DNA from: Candidatus Coatesiibacteriota bacterium
GTDB taxonomy: Bacteria; B130-G9
DNA: 9,480 nucleotides
Assembly: GCA_016929465.1 (NCBI GenBank)
Contig: JAFGIT010000419.1
Span: 1 to 9,480, forward strand
Reading direction: 5' to 3'
Shown: positions 1-6,623 of the stretch, piece after piece
Layout: each line of letters begins with the position of its first letter
Numbering within the stretch: position 1 is the stretch's first letter
Notes under the pieces: generated by a model
What the model was told of the DNA's origin: nothing
Seen by the model: only the letters and a program-made list of their open reading frames with translations
Database searches by the model: none
Program-made: the position numbers and the translations under genes

Positions 1-2493
1 CATTTGGCCGAAATGCGAAGGAAGGCCGAGGCGATAGACGACCCCGACATCGACTTTGACTTTCCCAAGAAGGCGTGGGAGAAGGCAAAGATAGGTCGCT
101 GTTACTTCTCTCGCGAGAACGGCTTGGGGGAGCCGCTTCCGACCTTCTGCCTCAAGATACCGACCGGCGGGGGGAAGACCCTGCTTGCAATCAAGGCAAT
201 TGATCTTGTGAGTGCGATTTATCGAAAAAGACAGACCGGCTTGGTTCTCTGGATTGTGCCCACGGTACAGATCTATCGGCAGACGCTGAGAAGCCTCAAG
301 GACAGAGACCACCCGTATCGACAGCATCTCGACATAGCAAGCGCTGGACGGACGCTGATCTTGGAGAAGACAAGCAAGTTCTCGCCGCTCGATATTGATG
401 AGAATCTTGTGGTTCTCATGCTAATGCTCCCCTCCGCGAATAGACAGACGAAGGACACGCTTCGGATCTTCAAGGACAGCGGCGGCTTTCAGCAGTTCTT
501 TCCCGCCGAGGACGACATCAAAGGGCAGGAGGACTTCCTACGGACATTTCCCAATCTCGATACCTTCAATATGGAGACTGGCTTTTGGGGAAGGCAGATT
601 AAGACATCGCTTGGCAATGCTCTGAGGACTATATCCCCGATGGTCATTCTGGATGAGGGTCACAAGGCCTATAGCGAAGGCGCGCAAGAGACTCTGCGCG
701 GCTTCAATCCCTGCCTCATCGTGGAGCTGTCCGCCACTCCCTCCGAACGAAGCAATATACTCGTCGATATTACGGGCCGCGAGCTGCACGATGAGGATAT
801 GATCAAACTGGACCTCCATGCGGTAAACAAGGTGAGTCCAGAGTGGAAGGACACTCTTCTAGATGCGATAAATCGGCGAGCTCAACTCGAGAAGGTGGCG
901 ATTGAACATGGATCGCGCACCGGTATCTATATCCGCCCAATCTGCGTAATCCAGGCTGAGCGAACGGGCAAAGACCAGCGCGGCGGTAAGCACATACATT
1001 CTGAGGATGTCCGCGAGCATCTAATAAAGGTCATCGGGATTCCGGCCGATCATGTCGCAATCAAGACGAGCGAGAAGGACGAGATCAAAGAGGTTGACGA
1101 TATCGGAGGGCTTCTCTCTCCAGACTGCCAGATACGCTACATCATCACGAAACAGGCGCTTCAAGAAGGTTGGGATTGCGCATTCGCTTACGTGCTCGCG
1201 ATATTGACCAACCCCTCATCCAAGAACGCTCTCACGCAGCTTGTAGGCCGAATACTGCGACAACCTTATGCTCGCAAGACGCATGTCAAGGAACTGGACG
1301 AGAGCTATGTCTATAGCTTTCAGAGGCGCGCCGGTGATCTATTGGATTGTATCAGGAGGGGTTTCGACCGGGAGGGATTGGGCGATCTGCGAGGCCATAT
1401 CGCCGTGGATCAAGAAGAAGGCGCAAAGCAACCTTCCAAGCAGATTACAGTCAATGAGCGCTTTGCGGAAGCGGCGAGGCGAACCATCTTGCCCGTGTTT
1501 GTCGTTAGAAACAATGGTGGCTGGCGGCCCGTCAATTATGACATGGACATCCTATCTCGAATATCATGGGATCAAATCGATCTTGCGCCCTTATCGGAAC
1601 TGACGCTTTCCTCCCCCGAGACGCGCGAGGTAGAGCAGGTGATTTCGCTCTCAAATAGTAGTATATTGGGGTCGGCAGAGCTAAAGGAGTTAAGGAAATT
1701 CCAGGCAGCCGGCGCCCACGTTGATCCGTTGTTCGTGACACGCCATATCTCAGATATCGTGCCAAATCCCTGGCGGGCCTACGAAATGGCAAGGAGTACC
1801 TTGACCCAACTACGTGAAGTCCCCGGCGATAAGGACAAACGAGAGCAGCTCATTTCCAGCAATTTCACCTTCATAATATCTGAATTACGCAAGCGATTGA
1901 TGAAAGAGAGAGACCGCTTATCCAAGAGCATCTTTCGAGCCATGCTGAAGGATGATCAGCTTCGCTTCCTCGTTATTGGCAATGACATGAGCTGGACACC
2001 TCCAAAGTCAATATCCGTTCCTGCGACAGCTAAGAGACTTACAAGAGCCGATGGTGGCCAGCTTGAGCTCAACTTATTTGACTTTGTGCCCGAAGACGAT
2101 TTCAACGAGCTCGAAAAAGCTGTAGCGTGTTATCTAGAGGACCAGACACGGCTATTCTATTGGTTTCGCAACAGGCCACGACGGGACTACTATATCCAAG
2201 GTTGGAAACGGCACCGCATCTATCCCGATTTCATCTTCACGGCCTGTGATGAGGATAGAACCGAGGGGACATCCGATTTTGACAGCGTGTACGTCCTGGA
2301 GACCAAGGGATTGCATCTGAAAGATAGCGATAGAACCGCTTACACAAGTGAACTATTCGCCATCTGCACCGAGCAAGCTAAGGCTCGAAGCCTAAATCAG
2401 CTTGGCCTCGAGATAAAGGACAAGATTCTGCGCTATGAGGTCTTGGCGGAGGATGAATGGCGAGCCAGACTGAATAGCATGCTTCAGGGATGA
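1..2493 (+). CDS. Type III restriction (Res)-like DEAD/DEAH helicase-nuclease, 5' end outside the window
   Basis: Probable restriction subunit that translocates on DNA using ATP and cuts it. Numbering from the TTG codon at position 4, I see Walker A PTGGGKT (53-59), motif Ia-like LWIVPT, DEGH Walker B (217-220), SATP motif III (243-246), motif V-like ALQEGWDC, and motif VI QLVGRILRQP (412-421). A C-terminal PD-(D/E)XK-type signature follows: YPDF with D742, then E766-T-K768. This order is the Res layout. The frame is open to base 1, and the family region before Walker A is largely missing, so the TTG at 4 and ATG at 13 are probably internal codons and the gene starts upstream. The motif VI wording differs from the EcoP15I-type GRGLRLP, so this is a divergent Res clade rather than a close EcoP1/EcoP15 relative. 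The stop TGA overlaps the ATG of the next small ORF (ATGA, 2490-2493). No partner Mod methyltransferase is visible beside it; one could lie upstream. Confidence 0.9.
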   Translation, partial: HLAEMRRKAEAIDDPDIDFDFPKKAWEKAKIGRCYFSRENGLGEPLPTFCLKIPTGGGKTLLAIKAIDLVSAIYRKRQTGLVLWIVPTVQIYRQTLRSLKDRDHPYRQHLDIASAGRTLILEKTSKFSPLDIDENLVVLMLMLPSANRQTKDTLRIFKDSGGFQQFFPAEDDIKGQEDFLRTFPNLDTFNMETGFWGRQIKTSLGNALRTISPMVILDEGHKAYSEGAQETLRGFNPCLIVELSATPSERSNILVDITGRELHDEDMIKLDLHAVNKVSPEWKDTLLDAINRRAQLEKVAIEHGSRTGIYIRPICVIQAERTGKDQRGGKHIHSEDVREHLIKVIGIPADHVAIKTSEKDEIKEVDDIGGLLSPDCQIRYIITKQALQEGWDCAFAYVLAILTNPSSKNALTQLVGRILRQPYARKTHVKELDESYVYSFQRRAGDLLDCIRRGFDREGLGDLRGHIAVDQEEGAKQPSKQITVNERFAEAARRTILPVFVVRNNGGWRPVNYDMDILSRISWDQIDLAPLSELTLSSPETREVEQVISLSNSSILGSAELKELRKFQAAGAHVDPLFVTRHISDIVPNPWRAYEMARSTLTQLREVPGDKDKREQLISSNFTFIISELRKRLMKERDRLSKSIFRAMLKDDQLRFLVIGNDMSWTPPKSISVPATAKRLTRADGGQLELNLFDFVPEDDFNELEKAVACYLEDQTRLFYWFRNRPRRDYYIQGWKRHRIYPDFIFTACDEDRTEGTSDFDSVYVLETKGLHLKDSDRTAYTSELFAICTEQAKARSLNQLGLEIKDKILRYEVLAEDEWRARLNSMLQG

Positions 2494-2627
2494 CGAGATT
2501 CTCCCGGTTTGAGGAGTTCACGATTTGTCCGCCTTATATGAGCACCCACACGGCTCTGACCCTTGCAGAGAATGATCTTAAATTGAACTGGGCGTCATAT
2601 CGAGATCGTTATGTGGAGGACCTATGA
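2490..2627 (+). CDS. 45-aa hypothetical small protein, coupled to both neighbours
   Basis: Small open frame of 45 codons starting MTRFSRFEEF and ending YRDRYVEDL. I do not recognise the family. The case for it being real is its junctions: its ATG overlaps the stop of the Res-like gene as ATGA, and its own TGA overlaps the ATG of the DUF5647 gene as another ATGA. Its frame fills the gap exactly. The product looks soluble, with aromatic residues and an acidic C-terminal part that could form a helix (LAENDLKLNW); there is no membrane segment or signal peptide. There is only a weak CAGGG just before its ATG, so translation would depend mainly on ribosomes finishing the upstream gene. It could be a small partner of the DUF5647 protein, such as one half of a toxin-antitoxin-like pair, but that is inference. 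It could also be only a coupling leader. An internal ATG at 2538 would give a 29-residue form. Confidence 0.5.
   Translation: MTRFSRFEEFTICPPYMSTHTALTLAENDLKLNWASYRDRYVEDL
2615..2620 (+). promoter_or_regulatory. Ribosome binding site of the DUF5647 gene
   Basis: GGAGGA lies three bases before the ATG at 2624, inside the last codons of the 45-aa ORF. It is a near-consensus Shine-Dalgarno sequence, although the spacing is short. It supports the 2624 start and means the DUF5647 gene can be initiated directly as well as by coupling. Confidence 0.55.
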
Positions 2628-2896
2628 ATAACGCAGATGAAGCCATGGTTCAGAGGAACATCGAGCTGAGCGCGGAGTTCAGCAGATACCTTTTCGAGCA
2701 TCCCGAAATCGAAGCGGCCCTACCAAAAGGCGCGGAGATCGTTTTTCTTCCGGACTTCGATGTTGACCTTTGCGCGTATAACAGTCAGCTCGGCAGAGAA
2801 ATGGAGGCCAGAGGCGAGAGGGTGGTGTCCGTGCTAGTCGGGCCTTTGCGTGAGAAGATCATTTCCCGTATTGAGTCTATTGCTGTTCAGGTCTGA
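2624..2896 (+). CDS. DUF5647 family protein, 90 aa
   Basis: Small soluble protein that I recognise as DUF5647, a family of about 90 residues with no established function. The recognisable stretches are the N-terminal helix NIELSAEFSRYLFEHPEIE (residues 12-30), the strand-like AEIVFLPDFD segment (38-47), and a later segment with GREMEARGERVVSVLVGPL. There is no signal peptide, membrane segment or obvious catalytic motif. The length is normal for the family, so it looks intact. Its ATG overlaps the stop of the 45-aa ORF, and a GGAGGA sequence precedes it. It is therefore in one transcription unit with the Res-like gene. A regulatory or antitoxin-like role in a defence cassette is possible but is only inferred from the neighbourhood. 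Family assignment is from memory of the sequence pattern. Confidence 0.8.
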   Translation: MNNADEAMVQRNIELSAEFSRYLFEHPEIEAALPKGAEIVFLPDFDVDLCAYNSQLGREMEARGERVVSVLVGPLREKIISRIESIAVQV

Positions 2897-2924
2897 GTGA
2901 TTCCCCGCCGCGACCACGCTCCCC

Positions 2925-2954
2925 TTGATAATTCGCCCGCTGGTTGAGTATCCT
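2925..2954 (+). promoter_or_regulatory. Weak sigma-70-like promoter candidate before the permease gene
   Basis: TTGATA at 2925-2930 (5 of 6 to the -35 consensus) is followed after 18 bases by TATCCT at 2949-2954 (4 of 6 to the -10 consensus). Transcription would start around 2961, about 50 bases before the TTG start of the permease. The gap after the DUF5647 gene makes an independent promoter plausible. Matches of this quality also occur by chance. Confidence 0.25.
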
Positions 2955-2956
2955 GT

Positions 2957-2996
2957 CCGAAATAATCTCGCGGGTTACATAGGCGGGAGATTTCGG
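2957..2996 (+). repeat. Interrupted inverted repeat (hairpin or operator) in the permease leader
   Basis: The left arm at 2957-2972 and the right arm at 2984-2996 pair as CCGAAAT/ATTTCGG (7 bp), CTC/GAG (3 bp) and CG/CG (2 bp). They are interrupted by a three-base AAT bulge and one G-G mismatch, with an 11-base loop. The right arm ends four bases before the Shine-Dalgarno GGAG at 3001. It overlaps the predicted transcription start. It could be an operator for a repressor, or an RNA hairpin that affects ribosome access. There is no T-run after it, so it does not look like an intrinsic terminator. Confidence 0.4.
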
Positions 2997-3000
2997 TTCA

Positions 3001-3004
3001 GGAG
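3001..3004 (+). promoter_or_regulatory. Ribosome binding site that sets the TTG start of the permease
   Basis: GGAG sits six bases before the TTG at 3011. The same frame has a stop (TAA at 2963-2965) upstream and no other start codon between that stop and 3011. The next ATG is inside the first membrane segment, so TTG with this site is the best start. Confidence 0.6.
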
Positions 3005-3010
3005 TCCAGA

Positions 3011-4240
3011 TTGATACTAAAAGAGCCAATACTTGTCGGATTAACTCAGCTTGCTGCAAACAAGCTCCGCTCCTTTTTGACGATGCTTGGGATACTGATC
3101 GGCGTTGGGTCGGTGGTCGGGATTGTCTCGATTTCCGACGGTGCGAGGGCGATGCTGCTTCAGGAGATGGACAAGTTCGGCGGCAGCAATATCATGTGGG
3201 TATCGCCCCCCCATCATTGGGTCAGGCGTGACGGCCGGTGGCAAAGACGCGCGTACGACGCCTACCTCGATAATGCCGACGTCAAGCGTATCGCGGCCTG
3301 CAGTCCGCACATCAAGAGTGTGCTGCCGATGATCGGCATCGGCGGAAATGCGACCTACGAGATGAATACTTCCAGCTGCGACATAAATGGGACGCTGCCG
3401 ACGTATGCCGAGGCCATGGACTGGAAGCCCCAGAAGGGCCGTTTCTTCTCTGACAGAGATAACGCGGCGTGGCGGAAGGTCTGCGTGATCGGTGACAAGG
3501 TCTATCTGGACTTATTTCCCGATAAATCAGACCCCATCGGAAAGGATATCAGGGTTGCGAACGTCAGATGCGTCGTCATCGGGGTGATGGAGGAGAAGAC
3601 CGTATTCGGGGGCGATTGGGGCTATAACGTGTTCGTTCCCTCCTCCACTGCACAGCATAGGATGAGGGGGACCGACAGGATAAACTACATGCTCGTGAAC
3701 GTCGATAACAGCCTCAACGTCGAGAAGGCGGAGCGCCGCGTCAAATCACTTCTCAAGCGAACAAAGGACCACGGCGAGGAGTACCGGGTCACGACAGCCC
3801 AATCTGAGATAGAGAAGGTCGAATCCGCGCTTTCCATAGCGAAATTGATCACGGGCGGCATCGCGGCGATTTCGCTCATCGTGGGCGGCGTCGGAATAAT
3901 GAACATCATGCTCGTATCGGTCGCGGAGCGCACCAGGGAGATTGGCCTAAGAAAAGCGGTCGGTGCCCGCAGGAGGCACATATTCTTTCAGTTTCTGATC
4001 GAGGCGATCATACTCTGCATTATGGGTTGTATCGTAGGAATAGGGCTCGGTTTTGGGCTGGGCCTCGGGATTGCGGCTATCATCTCGAAGACCGCGGATA
4101 TGGAGTTCATGAGCGTGGTCTCCGCCAAGGCCATTCTGATGGCGGTCGCGTATTCCGTCGGGATAGGTCTCGCAGCCGGGGTGCTGCCGGCGGTCCGGGC
4201 TGCACGGCTGAATCCGGTCGATGCGCTTCGATATGAATGA
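3011..4240 (+). CDS. MacB/FtsX-type ABC transporter permease
   Basis: Inner-membrane permease of the type VII ABC (MacB/FtsX) superfamily, 409 aa. These proteins couple cytoplasmic ATP hydrolysis to movements of an extracytoplasmic domain in export or envelope signalling. It has a MacB-like amphipathic start and first membrane segment at about 21-43 (NKLRSFLTMLGILIGVGSVV). An extracytoplasmic core domain follows at about 45-275, and three membrane segments at about 278-304, 327-358 and 373-395. The FtsX-domain hallmarks are present: GGVGIMNIML, ERTREIGLRKAVGAR (306-320), and the terminal PAVRAARLNPVDALRYE. Length and order are complete. It is the permease-only form; no ABC ATPase domain is fused to it, and no ATPase or HlyD-like adaptor gene is adjacent. 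The partner must be elsewhere on the chromosome or was lost. It starts at TTG and follows a 114-base gap. The substrate cannot be told from sequence, and a link to the restriction genes is not shown. Confidence 0.93.
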   Translation: MILKEPILVGLTQLAANKLRSFLTMLGILIGVGSVVGIVSISDGARAMLLQEMDKFGGSNIMWVSPPHHWVRRDGRWQRRAYDAYLDNADVKRIAACSPHIKSVLPMIGIGGNATYEMNTSSCDINGTLPTYAEAMDWKPQKGRFFSDRDNAAWRKVCVIGDKVYLDLFPDKSDPIGKDIRVANVRCVVIGVMEEKTVFGGDWGYNVFVPSSTAQHRMRGTDRINYMLVNVDNSLNVEKAERRVKSLLKRTKDHGEEYRVTTAQSEIEKVESALSIAKLITGGIAAISLIVGGVGIMNIMLVSVAERTREIGLRKAVGARRRHIFFQFLIEAIILCIMGCIVGIGLGFGLGLGIAAIISKTADMEFMSVVSAKAILMAVAYSVGIGLAAGVLPAVRAARLNPVDALRYE

Positions 4241-4367
4241 TCGCCCGGACAGTATTTGACGGAATCTCGGGCGCGGTCTCTCCTTGTCTTCCACGGAGGG
4301 CCGCTGCGACTTCGCTGCCCCTTGGAATACATGCAATGGATAATCATCCTATTCGAGTGAGACGGTC

Positions 4368-6554
4368 ATGCCCAAACGCGAATTGAGATGCCTGTGCTCG
4401 GGCGATGACTCTGCCCTTCGTATCGCGCTGCGGAAGGTCAAGACGAGACTTATTCGCTCCATGCGCAAGTCTGAAAGCGAGCTTTCTCCCTCGGATATCC
4501 TTACTCTGGCAGGGGTGCTTGTTACCTATCTTGCCAGGACCTCTCCCTCGGCGCTGAGCTCCGGCAATTGGGACGGGTCGGCGCTGCCAAGAGGTCTCGA
4601 ACAAGCGATAACGATGATCTCACCGGGCGAGTTGTCTCTCGAAGGCGAGTCGATGCATGTAGCGGTGAATCTGCTCAGAGATGGCATGCCCGGGGAGATA
4701 TGGTTCACAGACGATGTACTCGGCTGGCTCTATGAGTCGTGTTGCGAGGGCGAGAGTGCGAGGCGGATGAGGGGGCAATACTATACCCCAGCTTGGCTTG
4801 CCGAGATGCTAATCGGTCATTGTCTCGAGGCTCTGATGGAGGATGAGGGTGGCTTAGAAGGCCAACTTGACACCATAAATGTGCTCGATCCGGCATGTGG
4901 GTCTGGGAAGTTCCTACTGAGTGCCTACAACGCCCTGACAGAATCGGATTCACCGTGCACGCGACCGGGGCAAAGCGTAAGAAAAAGGCTCTTCGGCATA
5001 GACATCGATCGAAAGGCAATCGCACTCGCCGAGCTCGGCCTTGCTCTCCTCGACCTGGACCGGGGAGGCGGTTTCGAGACCGAATTCTCGAATTTCAGCA
5101 GGTCGGACTTCTTGGACAGGTCATTGGAGCCCATGTTCGGGACGGTCTCGGGCAGTGGAATTAAGGCGCGGCTCTTGATGGCGCCAGTCTCCGCCTTGAC
5201 GACCGCTTTCGACATGGTGATCGGTAATCCCCCATACCTGGGCTTCCATCACCATCCGCCCAAGTATCGGCAGAGCGTTTTGAAGGATTATTCTGTCTAT
5301 GATGGGAAGGCCGACGTGTTCTATTACTTCATCGAGCGTGGGCTCGAATTCCTTCGGGAAGGTGGTGTCTTGGGATATGTCGTGCCGAGATATTGGCTCG
5401 GAGCGGATAAGGCGATGCCCCTCCGCAGATTCCTGAGTAAATCGTGTGAGCTAGTCTATCTGCTCGATTTCGACGAGATGCAGATATTCGGGAAGGCTGG
5501 AGTGCAGGTCTGTATCCTGATCCTGAGAAAGCGACTTCCGAGGCCATCGAACGCACTCGCGGTCCACAAGGCAATTGGCGACCGGAGACGCGACTCCGCC
5601 GCATCCGGGAGATTTCCCGTCGCGGGAATAGGTGATCGAGCCCAGGGCCAATTCGAAGTGCCACAGTCACGTCTCGGCGATTTCTGGGTTCTCATCCCGG
5701 AGGAAGAGCACAAATTGATGTCGATGATCGATCGGGCCGCCGACTGCCCCCTTGGGGAGGCCGCCTCGGTCAGCCCTGGTGTGATCACCGGCCTCGACAA
5801 AATCGAGATAAAGTCTGAACGAAGCGAGCGCAGCTTCTCTGGCGTCTTCGTCCTCTCCCACGATGAGGTAGAGCGCCTGCGTCTGCTTCCAATCGAGCGG
5901 GATCTACTAAAGCCCTGGATCAAGAACTCGAACGTCTCTCGCTGGTCGGTAGGAGGCACGGATGAGTTCATACTCTATCTCGATTCGGAGCCGGACTGGG
6001 ACTCGATGCCGAATATCTCACAGCACCTGATGCGACATCGCGAGGCCCTCGAGCGGCGCTACGAGATTCCGGGCTCGGATAGGCCGTGGTGGCGGCCTGT
6101 GCGTCCAAGGCGCAGCTCTCAATTCGAGGGCGCAACGCCGAAGATTGTAGTGCCCTATAAGGCCGCCCAGAGCAGGTTTGCAGTTGATTACGGCAGGCAT
6201 TATTGCAGCGCCGACGTCTATTGCATCAATCCCATCGAGGGTGTCTTGCCGGAGTATATCTGCTGTCTGCTCAATTCGAGACTGCTCGAGTTCTACTTCC
6301 GGAGGATCGCGAAGAAGATGGGGCACGTCTATGAATACTACGCTCACACTCTCTTCAGGCTGCCGATAAAGGTAGCACCCATCTCGGATCAGTTGAGATT
6401 CAAGGCGATGCACGATGAGATCGTCGCCGCGCTCTCCGGTCGAGACGCGGGTTCATCGGGATCGGACAGAATGGCGCAGGCGGAGCAAGCTCTTGGACAG
6501 GCGGTTTTTGACCTGTATGGACTGGATGCTCGGGACTTCGGGAGCAATCCATAG
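4368..6554 (+). CDS. Eco57I/TaqI-type N6-adenine DNA methyltransferase
   Basis: Probably transfers a methyl group from S-adenosylmethionine to adenine N6 in a specific DNA site; 728 aa. Visible motifs are motif X GQYYTPAWLAEM (136-147), motif I LDPACGSGKFLLSAY (173-187), motif II FGIDID (209-214), and the catalytic motif IV GNPPY (286-290). A TaqI-like target-recognition region follows, with LKPWIKNSNVSRW (514-526), KIVVPYKAA (592-600) and LPEYICCLLNSRLLEFYF (627-644). The order X, I, IV then recognition domain is usual for this family. Only about 135 residues precede motif X and no PD-(D/E)XK motif is evident there, so it lacks the nuclease domain of full Eco57I-type enzymes and appears to be methylation-only. 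It could be the modification half of a system with the Res-like gene, or a solitary methyltransferase. The start at 4368 is the first one after an in-frame stop at 4341; its ribosome site is weak (GAGTGAG). It converges on purF. Confidence 0.93.
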   Translation: MPKRELRCLCSGDDSALRIALRKVKTRLIRSMRKSESELSPSDILTLAGVLVTYLARTSPSALSSGNWDGSALPRGLEQAITMISPGELSLEGESMHVAVNLLRDGMPGEIWFTDDVLGWLYESCCEGESARRMRGQYYTPAWLAEMLIGHCLEALMEDEGGLEGQLDTINVLDPACGSGKFLLSAYNALTESDSPCTRPGQSVRKRLFGIDIDRKAIALAELGLALLDLDRGGGFETEFSNFSRSDFLDRSLEPMFGTVSGSGIKARLLMAPVSALTTAFDMVIGNPPYLGFHHHPPKYRQSVLKDYSVYDGKADVFYYFIERGLEFLREGGVLGYVVPRYWLGADKAMPLRRFLSKSCELVYLLDFDEMQIFGKAGVQVCILILRKRLPRPSNALAVHKAIGDRRRDSAASGRFPVAGIGDRAQGQFEVPQSRLGDFWVLIPEEEHKLMSMIDRAADCPLGEAASVSPGVITGLDKIEIKSERSERSFSGVFVLSHDEVERLRLLPIERDLLKPWIKNSNVSRWSVGGTDEFILYLDSEPDWDSMPNISQHLMRHREALERRYEIPGSDRPWWRPVRPRRSSQFEGATPKIVVPYKAAQSRFAVDYGRHYCSADVYCINPIEGVLPEYICCLLNSRLLEFYFRRIAKKMGHVYEYYAHTLFRLPIKVAPISDQLRFKAMHDEIVAALSGRDAGSSGSDRMAQAEQALGQAVFDLYGLDARDFGSNP

Positions 6555-6581
6555 GGAGTCAATACCGGATTGTCCGTGCAA

Positions 6582-6597
6582 TGCAAGAGCTCATGCA
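6582..6597. repeat. 16-base near-palindrome between convergent genes
   Basis: TGCAAGAGCTCATGCA matches its own reverse complement at 14 of 16 positions; the two mismatches are the A bases flanking the central GAGCTC. It lies in the 69-base gap between the methyltransferase stop and the purF stop. It has no loop and no adjacent T-run, so it is not a standard terminator; a protein-binding site or chance are both possible. I see nothing else in this gap. Confidence 0.3.
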
Positions 6598-6623
6598 GAG
6601 CCGACAGGCCTCGATGTTGAAGG

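Noticed and set aside
4-15. TTG at 4 or ATG at 13 as the true start of the Res-like gene
   Set aside because: The frame is open to base 1, and the family sequence before Walker A is too short here. These look like internal codons of a gene cut by the window edge.
4242-4273. Inverted repeat CGCCCG...CGGGCG after the permease as a terminator
   Set aside because: The stem is only six base pairs with a 20-base loop, and no T-run follows.
4339-4344. GATAAT as a -10 box for the methyltransferase gene
   Set aside because: There is no acceptable -35 element at 16-18 bases; the nearest TTGGAA is only 11 bases away.
4237-4386. A 49-codon frame starting at an ATGA overlap with the permease stop and running into the methyltransferase start
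   Set aside because: It has only one coupled end, overlaps the methyltransferase by 19 bases, and its Arg/Ala/Ser/Pro-rich product looks like non-coding translation. It could be real but I cannot support it.
5456-5971. Long open frame on the - strand inside the methyltransferase gene (171 codons)
   Set aside because: It lies wholly opposite well-conserved methyltransferase sequence and its Arg/Ser-rich product resembles no family; it is an antisense shadow of GC-rich coding DNA.
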